A stretch of 64,000 nucleotides of DNA from Evansella clarkii (lineage in GTDB: Bacteria > Bacillota > Bacilli > Bacillales > Salisediminibacteriaceae): positions 124,001 through 188,000 of the forward strand of contig NZ_MTIV01000022.1 of NCBI RefSeq assembly GCF_002019695.1. The letters are read 5' to 3'. The notes below the pieces were generated by a model that was not told the origin of the DNA, did no database searches, and worked only from the letters and a program-made list of their open reading frames with translations. The position numbers were made by a program, and so were the translations under genes. Below, piece after piece: positions 9,222-17,101 of this stretch (within the stretch, counting starts at the first letter, position 1; each line of letters opens with the position of its first letter).

Positions 9222-9422
9222 ATGGCAACCCCTGCTATCAAACCCCTTATCGAAACACAAAACCCATTTACAGCCGCCCCTCCCCACTCCTATTGGGTCT
9301 TTACAGAAAAAGGGGCCCGCATCCACAAGACTAAACCAGGCACCGTTGTACAGGGTAACCCATACCTGATTCCAAGCATGTGGGTCAACGAAGGGCTTGT
9401 TGTAGCTGAGGAGCTTGAATAA
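9222..9422 (+). CDS. hypothetical protein, 66 aa
   Basis: Short soluble protein, Pro-rich at the N-terminus (TAAPPHSYWVF). Only a weak ribosome site (AAGATTGGATGG) precedes the ATG. Function unknown. Confidence 0.5.
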   Translation: MATPAIKPLIETQNPFTAAPPHSYWVFTEKGARIHKTKPGTVVQGNPYLIPSMWVNEGLVVAEELE

Positions 9423-9469
9423 TAAAGAATAAAAATGGATGGAATTGGTAATGGAAAGGGTGAAATTAG

Positions 9470-9643
9470 ATGAAGGAAGTTCAAGTAAAAAGGTTAGGGA
9501 AATCCACAGGACAGTTTATTGGAAAATTTATTATAGGATCACTAGCTTTTGCATTCTTTTACTTTGGTCTGTATCTATTTGCTGAACTCCCTTTTGAGGC
9601 GCTGCTCATACTGTTACTCACATGCATTATCGTTGATAAGTGA
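9470..9643 (+). CDS. small membrane protein, 57 aa (paralog of 9958-10137)
   Basis: A charged N-terminus of about 20 residues, then one or two hydrophobic stretches (FIIGSLAFAFFYFGLYLFAEL and LLILLLTCII). The pattern matches the protein at 9958 (SIGLLAFVSFYFGLY.FAE...LLTLLL), so the two are duplicated. GAAAGGG lies about 10 nt before the ATG. Role unknown; probably membrane-inserted. Confidence 0.6.
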   Translation: MKEVQVKRLGKSTGQFIGKFIIGSLAFAFFYFGLYLFAELPFEALLILLLTCIIVDK

Positions 9644-9700
9644 GCGGCAACAAATAAAGGATTATTTTTTTTGCACCTATATGACGAAAGGATGAGCTGA

Positions 9701-9874
9701 ATGTTAGAAATCACATTAAAATCCGTAGAAGACGACAGAAAAGAATTCATAGATACGATTAACGGCTCGGACATAACGCAAGAGGAATCCGACATACTTA
9801 TGGGTCTTTTCGATAACGTTATTCAATCCTACGAAGTGAGTAAAAAATATCCAACACTTAGAGAAACGGTCTAA
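9701..9874 (+). CDS. hypothetical acidic protein, 57 aa
   Basis: The ATG is preceded by GAAAGGATGAGC. It lies between the two paralogous membrane-protein genes. Soluble and acidic; function unknown. Confidence 0.5.
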   Translation: MLEITLKSVEDDRKEFIDTINGSDITQEESDILMGLFDNVIQSYEVSKKYPTLRETV

Positions 9875-9957
9875 TTATTAATGGTGAACTATTCAATGAT
9901 TTACGGTTGCTGTTTCATAACCTGATTTCCACGACCTAATAGAAAGGATGAAGCGAG

Positions 9958-10137
9958 ATGAAGGCAGCTCAAGCAGAAACGCAAGGGAGATCCACAGTAC
10001 TGTTCGCGGTGAGATTTAGTATAGGATTGCTGGCTTTCGTATCCTTTTACTTTGGTCTATATCGATTTGCCGAAACGGAGTACGTAGCTCTGCTCACACT
10101 CCTACTCACGGCTGCTTTGGTTGACAGGTTCGGTTAA
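9958..10137 (+). CDS. small membrane protein, 59 aa (paralog of 9470-9643)
   Basis: Same layout as the 57-aa protein upstream: short charged N-terminus (MKAAQAETQGRS), then SIGLLAFVSFYFGLYRFAE and a Leu-rich second segment. AGAAAGGATG precedes the start. Local duplication is evident; function unknown. Confidence 0.6.
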   Translation: MKAAQAETQGRSTVLFAVRFSIGLLAFVSFYFGLYRFAETEYVALLTLLLTAALVDRFG

Positions 10138-10184
10138 TAAGGGAACGGAAGAAAAACTTAAAAATACAGAAAGGGGAATTTCAC

Positions 10185-10340
10185 ATGCTTAAAAAATTCA
10201 AAGGTTTCAAATATGAAGAAGTAAAGAAAAAATGGGAAAAAGGCGATGCACTTACAGCAGAAGAGATAGCTGGTCTTTTCGCTATGGTTGACGCTAAAAA
10301 TGACAGGTTAGAAGCAATAAAGGCATTAGTGGAAGATTAA
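10185..10340 (+). CDS. hypothetical protein, 51 aa
   Basis: AAAGGGG precedes the ATG by about 8 nt. Lysine-rich N-terminus, then a helical segment (TAEEIAGLFAMVDA). Unknown. Confidence 0.5.
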   Translation: MLKKFKGFKYEEVKKKWEKGDALTAEEIAGLFAMVDAKNDRLEAIKALVED

Positions 10341-10400
10341 TAGGTTGTACTAAAATCCAATCTGTATAAAGACACCAAACAATAGAAAGGGGAATCAGGT

Positions 10401-10658
10401 ATGGCATTCAGACGAAAAAGAATAAAAGACCCCAACGGCAATTTTAGAGAACACCCTGTCACCTGCTCCATCTGTAAAGATAAGACAGCCTTTCACACGA
10501 TGCACGGCGGTCATGTAGGACATTACAAAAACTACGGCGGAAAAACGTGCTGTGACGATTGTGTAGTTGCCGTTCGAGAGGAAGAAAACAAGTTACACGC
10601 CAGAGACAGCGGTCACATGACAGAGGCGGACTGGCAGACGTGGGGTAATAAGAGTTAG
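10401..10658 (+). CDS. small zinc-binding-like protein, 85 aa
   Basis: CSIC (residues about 22-25) and CCDDC (about 50-54) could bind one zinc ion. Several His residues lie between them. AAAGGGG ribosome site. Possibly a nucleic-acid-binding zinc ribbon; function unknown. Confidence 0.6.
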   Translation: MAFRRKRIKDPNGNFREHPVTCSICKDKTAFHTMHGGHVGHYKNYGGKTCCDDCVVAVREEENKLHARDSGHMTEADWQTWGNKS

Positions 10659-10689
10659 TGATTCGACTGTAAAAGAAAGGGTGATAAGT

Positions 10690-10869
10690 ATGAGATTCAA
10701 AGTAATTTATCAGCAGGATATAACTATTACTCGCGAAGCGATCGTTAAAGCCGATTCTGAAGAACAAGCGATGGATAAGGCTTGTGCTGGCGATAGTATC
10801 CATGAAAAAGAGATCGAAAGAAAAGTGATTGAAAATAGGCCGAACGAAACGGAACGGTTAAATGGTTGA
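10690..10869 (+). CDS. hypothetical protein, 59 aa
   Basis: The ATG at 10690 is preferred over the GTG at 10681 because AAAGGGTG lies about 10 nt upstream. A beta-strand-rich start (MRFKVIYQQDITI) is followed by a helical EEQAMDKAC. It resembles small DpnD/PcfM-like folds in phages, but I cannot confirm that. Confidence 0.55.
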   Translation: MRFKVIYQQDITITREAIVKADSEEQAMDKACAGDSIHEKEIERKVIENRPNETERLNG

Positions 10870-10949
10870 TACATCTTTAGGGGTCAGTAACCCTTTAATT
10901 TGGTGAAAACCTACCGTTTAGACAAAAACTGTGAAGGAGGCAATTTCTA

Positions 10950-11072
10950 ATGGTATCGGAAAATATGAAAAAAGACATTCAAGAAAGGGCTATGGGCATC
11001 ATTGAATCGTTAAAAGGAAATGAGGAACTCGCAAATTTCGTGGAAGAATTAGAAGAAGGTAATGAATTTTAA
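10950..11072 (+). CDS. hypothetical protein, 40 aa
   Basis: A short acidic helical peptide after a strong GAAGGAGG. Its leader shares the words AGACAAAAACTGTG and AGGAGG with other genes of this run. Confidence 0.5.
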   Translation: MVSENMKKDIQERAMGIIESLKGNEELANFVEELEEGNEF

Positions 11073-11134
11073 AATTCTTGTTCGCAGTACGATAAGGTAG
11101 TTCAGACAAATACTGTGCAATAAGGAGGAGTCTC

Positions 11135-11344
11135 ATGCCAAGATTCAATATCGGTGATAAATTTGTTCTTATAGGTGAAGAAGAAAATGTAAAAATTCAA
11201 ATAACTGAAGTTTGCGACAAAAAACCAAAAATAGAACAAGAGTATGTAGTGAGCGCTTTCAGTTCATACAAACCAAAAGGAAAAGAGAATTTTTCTCACA
11301 CTATAAAAGAGAATTTAATATCAAGAAGTTTCAGAAAATCGTAG
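11135..11344 (+). CDS. hypothetical protein, 69 aa
   Basis: Follows AAGGAGG. An SH3-like small beta fold is possible (FNIGDKFVLIGEEENVKIQITEV). The leader has the recurring GTAGTTCAGACA and CTGTGCAATAAGGAGG words. Unknown role. Confidence 0.55.
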   Translation: MPRFNIGDKFVLIGEEENVKIQITEVCDKKPKIEQEYVVSAFSSYKPKGKENFSHTIKENLISRSFRKS

Positions 11345-11422
11345 ATGAAGTTTTTACAATATTCAATCCTAATGATAACCTGCAAGATAGAACCAAAATC
11401 GGGTACAAAAGGAGGAATGGCT

Positions 11423-11599
11423 ATGAATCAAACATCAAAAATAACTTGCCCTGCATGTAAGAAAGATCAAAACGAAGACATCCACGATTTAACCATGGAC
11501 GCAGGAGATATGGACGGTGAATTCCCCCATATCTGTGAGCATTGCAAGAAAGAATTCAAGGTAGAATTTTGCTATAAACCTTATGTTAGATGTTATTAA
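11423..11599 (+). CDS. zinc-ribbon protein, 58 aa
   Basis: CPAC (residues 9-12) and CEHC (39-42) form a classic two-knuckle zinc ribbon. GGAGG lies 7 nt before the ATG at 11423; in-frame starts further up lack a ribosome site. Likely nucleic-acid or protein binding. Confidence 0.65.
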   Translation: MNQTSKITCPACKKDQNEDIHDLTMDAGDMDGEFPHICEHCKKEFKVEFCYKPYVRCY

Positions 11600-11621
11600 A
11601 CAGCGGGTGAGGTGAAACTTC

Positions 11622-11810
11622 ATGGCCACATTCCAGAGGCAGCTCAAAGCAGAAACGAATAAATCCTTTGATGTAATTGACTACGGGAAAGACGGACAAT
11701 TCCCTGAACCGAGAGTCAAAGGGAAAGATAAAAAACTCCGGTCAAAATACCAGCGCACGCTGGAAAAAAGGTTTTTGCAGAAAGAATCAAAACAGAATTT
11801 AGTTACATAA
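11622..11810 (+). CDS. hypothetical very basic protein, 62 aa
   Basis: Lys/Arg-rich throughout (KGKDKKLRSKYQRTLEKRF), so probably nucleic-acid binding. GGTGAGG precedes the ATG. It ends just before the structured RNA/tRNA region. Confidence 0.55.
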   Translation: MATFQRQLKAETNKSFDVIDYGKDGQFPEPRVKGKDKKLRSKYQRTLEKRFLQKESKQNLVT

Positions 11811-11814
11811 ATAA

Positions 11815-12060
11815 GGACCCGGCTGAGTCGTAGGGCTGACACGACTACCAGCCGCGATAAACAGACTGACGTTCCCGGTGCGCTAACGTGGTTGAGCGCA
11901 TCCTTGTAAAACGCTGTGCGTGTGACCACACACACCACACCCACCGGCTCAAGCGTAAGGGTTAGGAGAACCGGCTTTTCTTGTGAATTATAAACTACCA
12001 TTTACGCAGCGTAAGTGGTCTGAAAAGGTCAGCGGGGAACCCTTAATCTCCGCGTTATGT
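11815..12060 (+). ncRNA. candidate structured RNA beside the tRNA
   Basis: Gene-free stretch with successive stems: GGCTG AGTCGT (11821-11831) with ACGACT..CAGCC (11841-11853); CCGGTG (11875-11880) with CACCGG (11942-11947); a D-arm-like CGCT...AGCG (11881-11898); GTGTG-ACCA-CACAC (11920-11933); GGTT-AGGAG-AACC (11960-11972); TTACG-CAG-CGTAA (12002-12014). It could be one or two decayed tRNAs or an RNA transcribed with the tRNA. Not assignable to a family by eye. Confidence 0.45.
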
Positions 12061-12137
12061 ATGGGCGCATGTTCCAAGGCTGGCGATACGGTCTCCAAAA
12101 CCGAATGTGGCAGGTTCGATTCCTGCCGCCCGTGCCA
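12061..12137 (+). tRNA. tRNA-Trp (anticodon CCA), atypical
   Basis: Acceptor ATGGGCG (12061-12067) pairs with CGCCCGT (12127-12133), then G and an encoded CCA. The anticodon loop CTCCAAA (12093-12099) has CCA at positions 34-36, on a stem with four good pairs and an A-A mismatch at its base. The T arm is standard (GCAGG-TTCGATT-CCTGC). The D stem is weak, mostly G-T pairs (TGTT/GGCG). The loop and following bases match Bacillus tRNA-Trp closely. A mobile-element tRNA is the best reading, possibly partly decayed. Confidence 0.75.
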
Positions 12138-12206
12138 ATTAAATCATTTATTTTAATAAATTATTCGTCTAGGACCAGTTGAGAATTAATACGGGAGGCT
12201 TGATTA

Positions 12207-12491
12207 ATGAGACAGTTTGAAATTGTATCTTCTCCAGTAACACAGCAAATCATTAATGATATTAGTATAGATAATGGGATTCCCAGCTTCTCAAATCCCT
12301 TCACTGTTATCTACACTACAGAGGATCAAGAGTATACGGTAGATACCTTTTCATCGGAGGATCAAATGAAAAATCACATCTATGATTTGATTGAAAATAA
12401 GATGGGGCCGTCCGATAACTGGACTATCTTCGGTGTGTATTCCTTCAATACTCCGATCAACCTAACCGTATCGGTATCTATCACTATTTAA
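12207..12491 (+). CDS. hypothetical protein, 94 aa
   Basis: GGGAGG precedes the ATG by about 9 nt. Soluble; beta-strand pattern in the second half (PINLTVSVSITI end). Function unknown. A short hairpin (TCCCCCTC-like arms, 12496-12530) follows. Confidence 0.6.
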   Translation: MRQFEIVSSPVTQQIINDISIDNGIPSFSNPFTVIYTTEDQEYTVDTFSSEDQMKNHIYDLIENKMGPSDNWTIFGVYSFNTPINLTVSVSITI

Positions 12492-12586
12492 CATTACCCC
12501 CGTGCTAAAGAGGGGGAGCTAACTCCCCCATAAATCCTTACCCGCACTATTTACGATTTTATTAAAGCGCCTTTTTTCATCGAGCG

Positions 12587-12697
12587 TTAATTCAGACATG
12601 ATGTCCCCCTCTTCTCCCCTTCCACATGAGCAATCGCTGGAGAAAAAGGCGGAAACGACTCATTTCTGACTGCCGCAATAATACGTTCTTTTTTCAT
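12587..12697 (-). CDS. possible small protein, 36 aa
   Basis: Opposite to its neighbours. GAAAGG lies about 9 nt before the ATG at 12697, giving the peptide MKKERIIAAVRNESFPPF onward. The only support is the ribosome site and an otherwise empty 345-bp gap (12492-12837). May not be real. Confidence 0.3.
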   Translation of the reverse strand: MKKERIIAAVRNESFPPFSPAIAHVEGEKRGTSCLN

Positions 12698-12837
12698 AAC
12701 AACACTACCTTTCGATAAAGATAGATTAATATTAAATCCCAGGCTGTCTTTGTCAATAAGAGTTTCTCTAAGACGTGTGTAGTGCATTGTTTTAAGACAA
12801 TATATAGTCCGGGCACAATTTACAAAGGAGGGCTTGC

Positions 12838-13017
12838 ATGTTTATCCTTATCGAAATTGATAATGACTGGACCGTGGGTATTGATTGGAGAAAGCACTGT
12901 AAAGGTATTAGGCTTGGCTATTTTGCGATACATTGGTTCAACATGAAGTACAAAGATTACATGGGAACAGTGAGTGAAGGGTATCACCAGGAAAGATTAA
13001 AACGAATGAAACAATAA
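12838..13017 (+). CDS. hypothetical protein, 59 aa
   Basis: Follows AAAGGAGGGC with good spacing. Rich in aromatic residues (WTVGIDWRKH, YFAIHWFNMKY). Unknown family. Confidence 0.55.
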   Translation: MFILIEIDNDWTVGIDWRKHCKGIRLGYFAIHWFNMKYKDYMGTVSEGYHQERLKRMKQ

Positions 13018-13085
13018 AAAATTAATAATTCAAAAGCGTCCTGGTATTCAGGTACAAATCATGAAAAAGAAAGGTGCGAGTGTTC

Positions 13086-13340
13086 ATGGCCAAATTAGTT
13101 GTAACATATACACCCGATGGAAAAGTAAAGAACGAACTTACATACAAAGATGAAGTTTTCTCTTACACCATGGTTCCCGACGAGGATGGGAAAACCGGAG
13201 ATGACAAAGTATTTGAGGTTCAAGTAGCAAATAAATTTCCGAATGAACCGGATGAAGTGATAGAGGCTTTAGAGGAATTAGGATTTGCGGATGAAGATGA
13301 CATTGAAGAGTGTCTCACCACCCTATCAAATTATGAGTAA
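13086..13340 (+). CDS. hypothetical acidic protein, 84 aa
   Basis: The ATG at 13086 has GAAAGGTG about 11 nt upstream; GTG codons closer to it are alternatives. Acidic C-terminal third (EEDDIEE-like). No recognised domain. Confidence 0.55.
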   Translation: MAKLVVTYTPDGKVKNELTYKDEVFSYTMVPDEDGKTGDDKVFEVQVANKFPNEPDEVIEALEELGFADEDDIEECLTTLSNYE

Positions 13341-13377
13341 CGAGCGCAGTATGAAAACAACGAAAGGAGAAATAAAC

Positions 13378-13620
13378 ATGTCACAAAAATTAATATTAAT
13401 CTTTTTATTAATGCTCCTTCCGGCCTGCGCTTCGCCCACTGAAGGGTCTGAACCCGCCTCAGAACGTTTCGGGGTGAACGGTACGACCATCATTACTGAT
13501 GGAGAAACAGGATGTAAATACTTATTCTTCAAAAATGGGTATGGTGGTGGATTATCTCCTCTGTATGACGAAAACGGAGAACTGTATTGCGGAATGAAGG
13601 GGGAGGATAATCATGAGTAA
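13378..13620 (+). CDS. small lipoprotein, 80 aa
   Basis: N-terminal signal MSQKLILIFLLMLLPAC: short charged n-region, hydrophobic core and lipobox LPAC with the modified cysteine at residue 17. The mature part is about 64 residues, probably anchored outside the membrane. GAAAGGAG precedes the ATG. The last 8 nt overlap the next gene, implying coupled translation. Function unknown. Confidence 0.7.
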   Translation: MSQKLILIFLLMLLPACASPTEGSEPASERFGVNGTTIITDGETGCKYLFFKNGYGGGLSPLYDENGELYCGMKGEDNHE

Positions 13621-14176
13621 CATGAAAGCTATCCCCTTCACCTGCGAACCGTTAACCCTCGTACGGATCATACTGAACAAATACGCAGAAAACCGGGACG
13701 GGTTAGACTCAAAAGCCGTGCAGTTTGCCCGCTATGAGTATCTCACTAAACCTACATTGACAGACGATAAACTACGTGAACTCCTGTGCGAATACGCTCA
13801 AAAAGAAAACCTGTCGAAAATTACGTTCGAAAACCCAGAGGAAGAAGCGGAGCGCATCTTTCAGTGTATTTACGAATCGGAAACATACAAGGAACTCCTC
13901 TTCGATTTTAACCGGCGCGGGTACGGTCGAACCGGACTCGGTGTTATCGACCTCTCAGATCGCTCATTCTACGACTGTGAAACTGCTGAGCATTGGGATA
14001 AACTCTTAGAAATCCTAGAGAAAAAGTACCCGAAATACAGGGAGGCTTTAACTTTCCTGAGTATGTATGAATCACTGGACGAACACAACGGTATGTCACG
14101 AAAAGACGTGGATGCGTTTATCCTGGAAACTTTCGATTTCGTCGGAGGGTATCAGCCACTGGAAGAATGGTTGTAA
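13613..14176 (+). CDS. hypothetical protein, 187 aa
   Basis: Overlaps the lipoprotein gene; GGGGGAGG lies inside that gene. Mixed, mostly helical soluble protein with no motif I recognise. Codon use is richer in G/C than the small genes next to it. Confidence 0.65.
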   Translation: MSNMKAIPFTCEPLTLVRIILNKYAENRDGLDSKAVQFARYEYLTKPTLTDDKLRELLCEYAQKENLSKITFENPEEEAERIFQCIYESETYKELLFDFNRRGYGRTGLGVIDLSDRSFYDCETAEHWDKLLEILEKKYPKYREALTFLSMYESLDEHNGMSRKDVDAFILETFDFVGGYQPLEEWL

Positions 14177-14235
14177 ACCAATCAGCGAATAACTTGAAAG
14201 TAGCCCGAAACGCTTACTGCGAAGGAGGAAATACC

Positions 14236-14367
14236 TTGATTAAAGAGGAATCCAAAATAGGAAACTGTGAAAGGTGCAATAAGAAATTTGTTGTGGTTAT
14301 GGCTTGCGGTTACTTTGTAGGTTTCTTATGTCACGAATGCTATAAGTTTGTTCACGCTATTGAATGA
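14236..14367 (+). CDS. small zinc-ribbon protein, 43 aa, TTG start
   Basis: GAAGGAGG sits 7 nt before a TTG, which I take as the start. CERC (residues about 11-14) and CHEC (about 32-35) bracket a hydrophobic FVVVMACGYFVGF. Possibly a zinc-binding or membrane-associated peptide. Confidence 0.55.
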   Translation: MIKEESKIGNCERCNKKFVVVMACGYFVGFLCHECYKFVHAIE

Positions 14368-14419
14368 TTTACAGCAATTAGAAGCATTCCAGACGCAAAT
14401 TACGAGGGAGTGAGAGCAG

Positions 14420-14584
14420 GTGGAATGGTCAATAGAAAAGCAGATGATACACGAAAAATGGGCTTGGTACAAATTGAAAGGTTATAACTTTGACCAAATT
14501 TTAGAGGCTCTTGAAAACGATAAAGAAATTGATAATGAATTATTAAACAGCATCCTAATGGAATCTATCAAAAACAAAACGTAA
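14420..14584 (+). CDS. hypothetical protein, 54 aa, GTG start
   Basis: GAGGGAG precedes the GTG by about 9 nt. Helical, with Trp near the start (MEWSIEKQMIHEKWAWYKL). Unknown. Confidence 0.5.
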   Translation: MEWSIEKQMIHEKWAWYKLKGYNFDQILEALENDKEIDNELLNSILMESIKNKT

Positions 14585-14654
14585 TACACTTTACGAAGAT
14601 TAACATGAATCTGTAGTTAAGACACAAACAGTGCAATAAGAAGGGGATGAAATT

Positions 14655-14837
14655 ATGGCACGAATGAAGCGATATGATAGAGGTTATTTAGATGGTCAAC
14701 TTGATAGCGCCGAAAACGAATTAGAAATACTTTTAAGAATCAAGGAAGAATCAAATGAGGATTGGCACGAAAGTAATATTTTAATGGTGAGGATTAGAGA
14801 CAACGAAGAATTTTTAAAGAAGCATGGGCGTTACTGA
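14655..14837 (+). CDS. hypothetical protein, 60 aa
   Basis: Preceded by the recurring leader words GTAGTTAAGACA and CAGTGCAATAAGAAGG. Short charged helical protein, unknown. Confidence 0.5.
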   Translation: MARMKRYDRGYLDGQLDSAENELEILLRIKEESNEDWHESNILMVRIRDNEEFLKKHGRY

Positions 14838-14892
14838 ACAGTTCGATGAAGTAGCTCAGACATAAACTATTCACCAAAAGGAGAGAAAAAGT

Positions 14893-15078
14893 ATGGGTAA
14901 AAAATGGATGGTATATGATGACTCCTCAGAAGATAAGATTTTTTATGACACATTAGAAGAAGCCGAGAAAGATTATAAAGATGCGGTTTCTGATATAGAA
15001 AACAACAAATATATAGGCGAACACAATATTTATCTGTTTGAAGTCAAACAGCAAAAGAAACTCACTTTTTATCCATAA
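14893..15078 (+). CDS. hypothetical protein, 61 aa
   Basis: AAAAGGAG before the ATG; leader with GTAGCTCAGACA. Pattern WMVYDDSSEDKIFYDTLEEAEKDY resembles small phage proteins with an alpha/beta plait. No function assigned. Confidence 0.5.
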   Translation: MGKKWMVYDDSSEDKIFYDTLEEAEKDYKDAVSDIENNKYIGEHNIYLFEVKQQKKLTFYP

Positions 15079-15138
15079 GGATAATGAACATTTCGAAGAT
15101 GCTGAACATTAGACCAAAACTGCGAAGGAGGAAAAGAC

Positions 15139-15444
15139 TTGGATTTTAAAAAAGGACATTCAAACAGAGGTTTTGGAAACATCGAATTTAAAGATAGATA
15201 TGGTGCTGAGTGTAGCATAGAGAAATCTTCTTTAGCTACAGAGGATGCAATTTGGTTTGGTATAAATGACGCTGAACCTAAGATAATGGCTTCCCAGACA
15301 AAAGAAGGAGGTACTGGGTGGGTTACTTATGACATTCCTAAAGATGTGTTACTTACTACAAGGATGCACTTAACACAAGAGCAGGTTAGGGAGTTATTGC
15401 CAATCCTACAAGTGTTTGCGGAAACAGGTGAATTGCCAGATTGA
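15139..15444 (+). CDS. phage-type hypothetical protein, 101 aa, TTG start
   Basis: GAAGGAGG is 8 nt before the TTG. A beta-rich core (FGNIEFKDRYGAECSIEKSS) is followed by a C-terminal helix (TQEQVRELLPILQVF). Similar small proteins are common in Firmicute phages and plasmids without known role; this comparison is from memory. Confidence 0.6.
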   Translation: MDFKKGHSNRGFGNIEFKDRYGAECSIEKSSLATEDAIWFGINDAEPKIMASQTKEGGTGWVTYDIPKDVLLTTRMHLTQEQVRELLPILQVFAETGELPD

Positions 15445-15474
15445 TGCACAGTACGAGGACAACCTAAAACAATA

Positions 15475-15530
15475 ACGCCTGTCACATAAGAGCAAAAAAG
15501 ACGCTCCTGATTTCGTGGCAGGCGTTTTAA
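15475..15530 (+). terminator. terminator-like long hairpin
   Basis: ACGCCTG (15475-15481) with CAGGCGT (15519-15525), an internal GAGC/GCTC stem, then TTTTAAATTT. Ends the first small-gene cluster. Confidence 0.65.
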
Positions 15531-15555
15531 ATTTACTTAAAAGGAGAGAGAAACC

Positions 15556-15921
15556 ATGCCAAGACAAAAAGTAAAACGATCCCGCTATCGCTATATCACA
15601 AACGGCACGGTTGTCGGTTCTGATCCGATCACCCATTTTCGGCTGATTGCCGGCAACAATATGTCAGCCCCTTATCACGGAGCGACGGCTCTTAGAGTCC
15701 GCATCCCGAAAGACCTGCAGCTGACGAAATGCAGCTGCGACTCGTATTCCACCACGGATGATAAGCGCACCCTCGATGAACTCGGATATGACTTTATGAT
15801 CCGGGATGAAACGAAGAAAAAATGGGTTATCAAAAACGAATTCAAAGGTACACGACCATGCGACGTTGACCTTTATGTTGCGCGGGAATCCCTGGAGAAG
15901 AAAGTTGGCGCTCTGTCATAA
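15556..15921 (+). CDS. hypothetical basic protein, 121 aa
   Basis: AAAGGAGAGAG precedes the ATG. Lys/Arg-rich N-terminus (MPRQKVKRSRYRYITNG), two cysteines (CSCDS), mixed fold. Unrecognised. Confidence 0.65.
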   Translation: MPRQKVKRSRYRYITNGTVVGSDPITHFRLIAGNNMSAPYHGATALRVRIPKDLQLTKCSCDSYSTTDDKRTLDELGYDFMIRDETKKKWVIKNEFKGTRPCDVDLYVARESLEKKVGALS

Positions 15922-15978
15922 GGGTGCCACCTCTCCCCCACTCTATACAATCGGTCGTTCAGAAAGGGGGGGATAAAA

Positions 15979-16224
15979 ATGATCGATAAAGAAAACGTGG
16001 TGAAAATAAAATTTACAAAGTACATAGGGGATCACGCCTTTGAAATGGTAGCGCTGTTTAACAAGAGAAGAATCTCCGAAGACGAAGTGGATGACATCAT
16101 CAAAACGGGGTCCTATCACCCGCAGGTAATTGTTATGGATAAGCCCCAGTTCATGAACGTATTTGTTGCGGATGATGCCACAAACCAAACAAAGGAGCGT
16201 AGCAATGATGACGAAACAAACTGA
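15979..16224 (+). CDS. hypothetical protein, 81 aa
   Basis: GAAAGGGGGG before the ATG. Overlaps the next gene by 20 nt, so translation is probably coupled. Unknown function. Confidence 0.6.
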   Translation: MIDKENVVKIKFTKYIGDHAFEMVALFNKRRISEDEVDDIIKTGSYHPQVIVMDKPQFMNVFVADDATNQTKERSNDDETN

Positions 16225-16747
16225 CAGCATCCGGTTCGGTATTACTCAATCAGGTGTACCAGCCACTGTTATTCTCAGCTGGGCGGAAATCCTGGAAAGT
16301 CCCCACCCTGCCCTGCTGCACGCAGAACGTATGCAGCCGTATAATCAGCAAACGAAAGAAGGCCAGCCGTTATACGAAAACGACATCCTCTCCCTCAAAC
16401 CAAAAGACCTGGACGAAAATGACGGGTTCTGGGGTTCCGGTGTCGGAAAAAAAGCCAGGGATATCGGCGTGGATGATATACAACTCCACCTGTCACCTCA
16501 AGGTCACGAACCAATGACAGCGATCCTGTATTTATTAAAAGACGGGCGTCCAGTCACAGAGCATGAATTTTACGAGCCGAATTCCCTCTCGAATAGAGAA
16601 TCCGAGGTCTGGCGAGAAACCGGTGTGGACATGCTCTTTATTCGCTACCTGCTCCATAAAGGAGCAGTACTCATCGGAAACAGCTGGGATCACCCCCATC
16701 TTACCGACGCTTATCAAAACAAAGATAAAATATTACGTAATATGTAA
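16205..16747 (+). CDS. hypothetical protein, 180 aa
   Basis: AAAGGAG lies 7 nt before ATG 16205, within the preceding gene. Soluble, no recognised motif. Its last codons overlap a copy of the TTACGTAAT motif (16732-16748). Confidence 0.65.
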   Translation: MMTKQTDSIRFGITQSGVPATVILSWAEILESPHPALLHAERMQPYNQQTKEGQPLYENDILSLKPKDLDENDGFWGSGVGKKARDIGVDDIQLHLSPQGHEPMTAILYLLKDGRPVTEHEFYEPNSLSNRESEVWRETGVDMLFIRYLLHKGAVLIGNSWDHPHLTDAYQNKDKILRNM

Positions 16748-16748
16748 T
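16732..16748 (-). promoter_or_regulatory. ATTACAT.TTACGTAAT motif, copy 1
   Basis: On the minus strand it reads ATTACATATTACGTAAT, identical to the copy at 45620-45636. Contains the palindrome ATTACGTAAT. Candidate operator. Confidence 0.45.
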
Positions 16749-16793
16749 AGTAATATTGTTTAAAAACAGATAATACAGGAGGTTTCTTCCCGC

Positions 16794-17099
16794 ATGGTAG
16801 ATAACGGATCAGCAACACCAACCCCCACCGCGCCAAACCCGCACGACTTTTCAGACCTAACGTGGGAACTCTCCCACGGGGTCCGGGTTCAGACACAGCA
16901 GTATGATGACACACTGTACGCCTTTGAAGTCACCCAGCATGACAAATGTCTGGGTACACTTATTCCGAACAATTTCGGGGACATGGAGCGCATGAAATAC
17001 GTCCTTGATAACAACCTCCCTCTTGACGGGTTCGAATGTAACGATGAATTCGGGACGGTCATCCGTGTAGAGAAAGAATCCAATAGAAAGAGATGGTGA
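16794..17099 (+). CDS. hypothetical protein, 101 aa
   Basis: AGGAGG lies 11 nt before the ATG. Pro/Thr-rich first 20 residues, then an alpha/beta domain. Function unknown. Confidence 0.6.
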   Translation: MVDNGSATPTPTAPNPHDFSDLTWELSHGVRVQTQQYDDTLYAFEVTQHDKCLGTLIPNNFGDMERMKYVLDNNLPLDGFECNDEFGTVIRVEKESNRKRW

Positions 17100-17101
17100 G
17101 C

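Noticed and set aside
11908-11919. AAAACGCTGTGC, a match to the left half of the 24-bp operator
   Set aside because: The right half is absent and the match lies within the structured region beside the tRNA.
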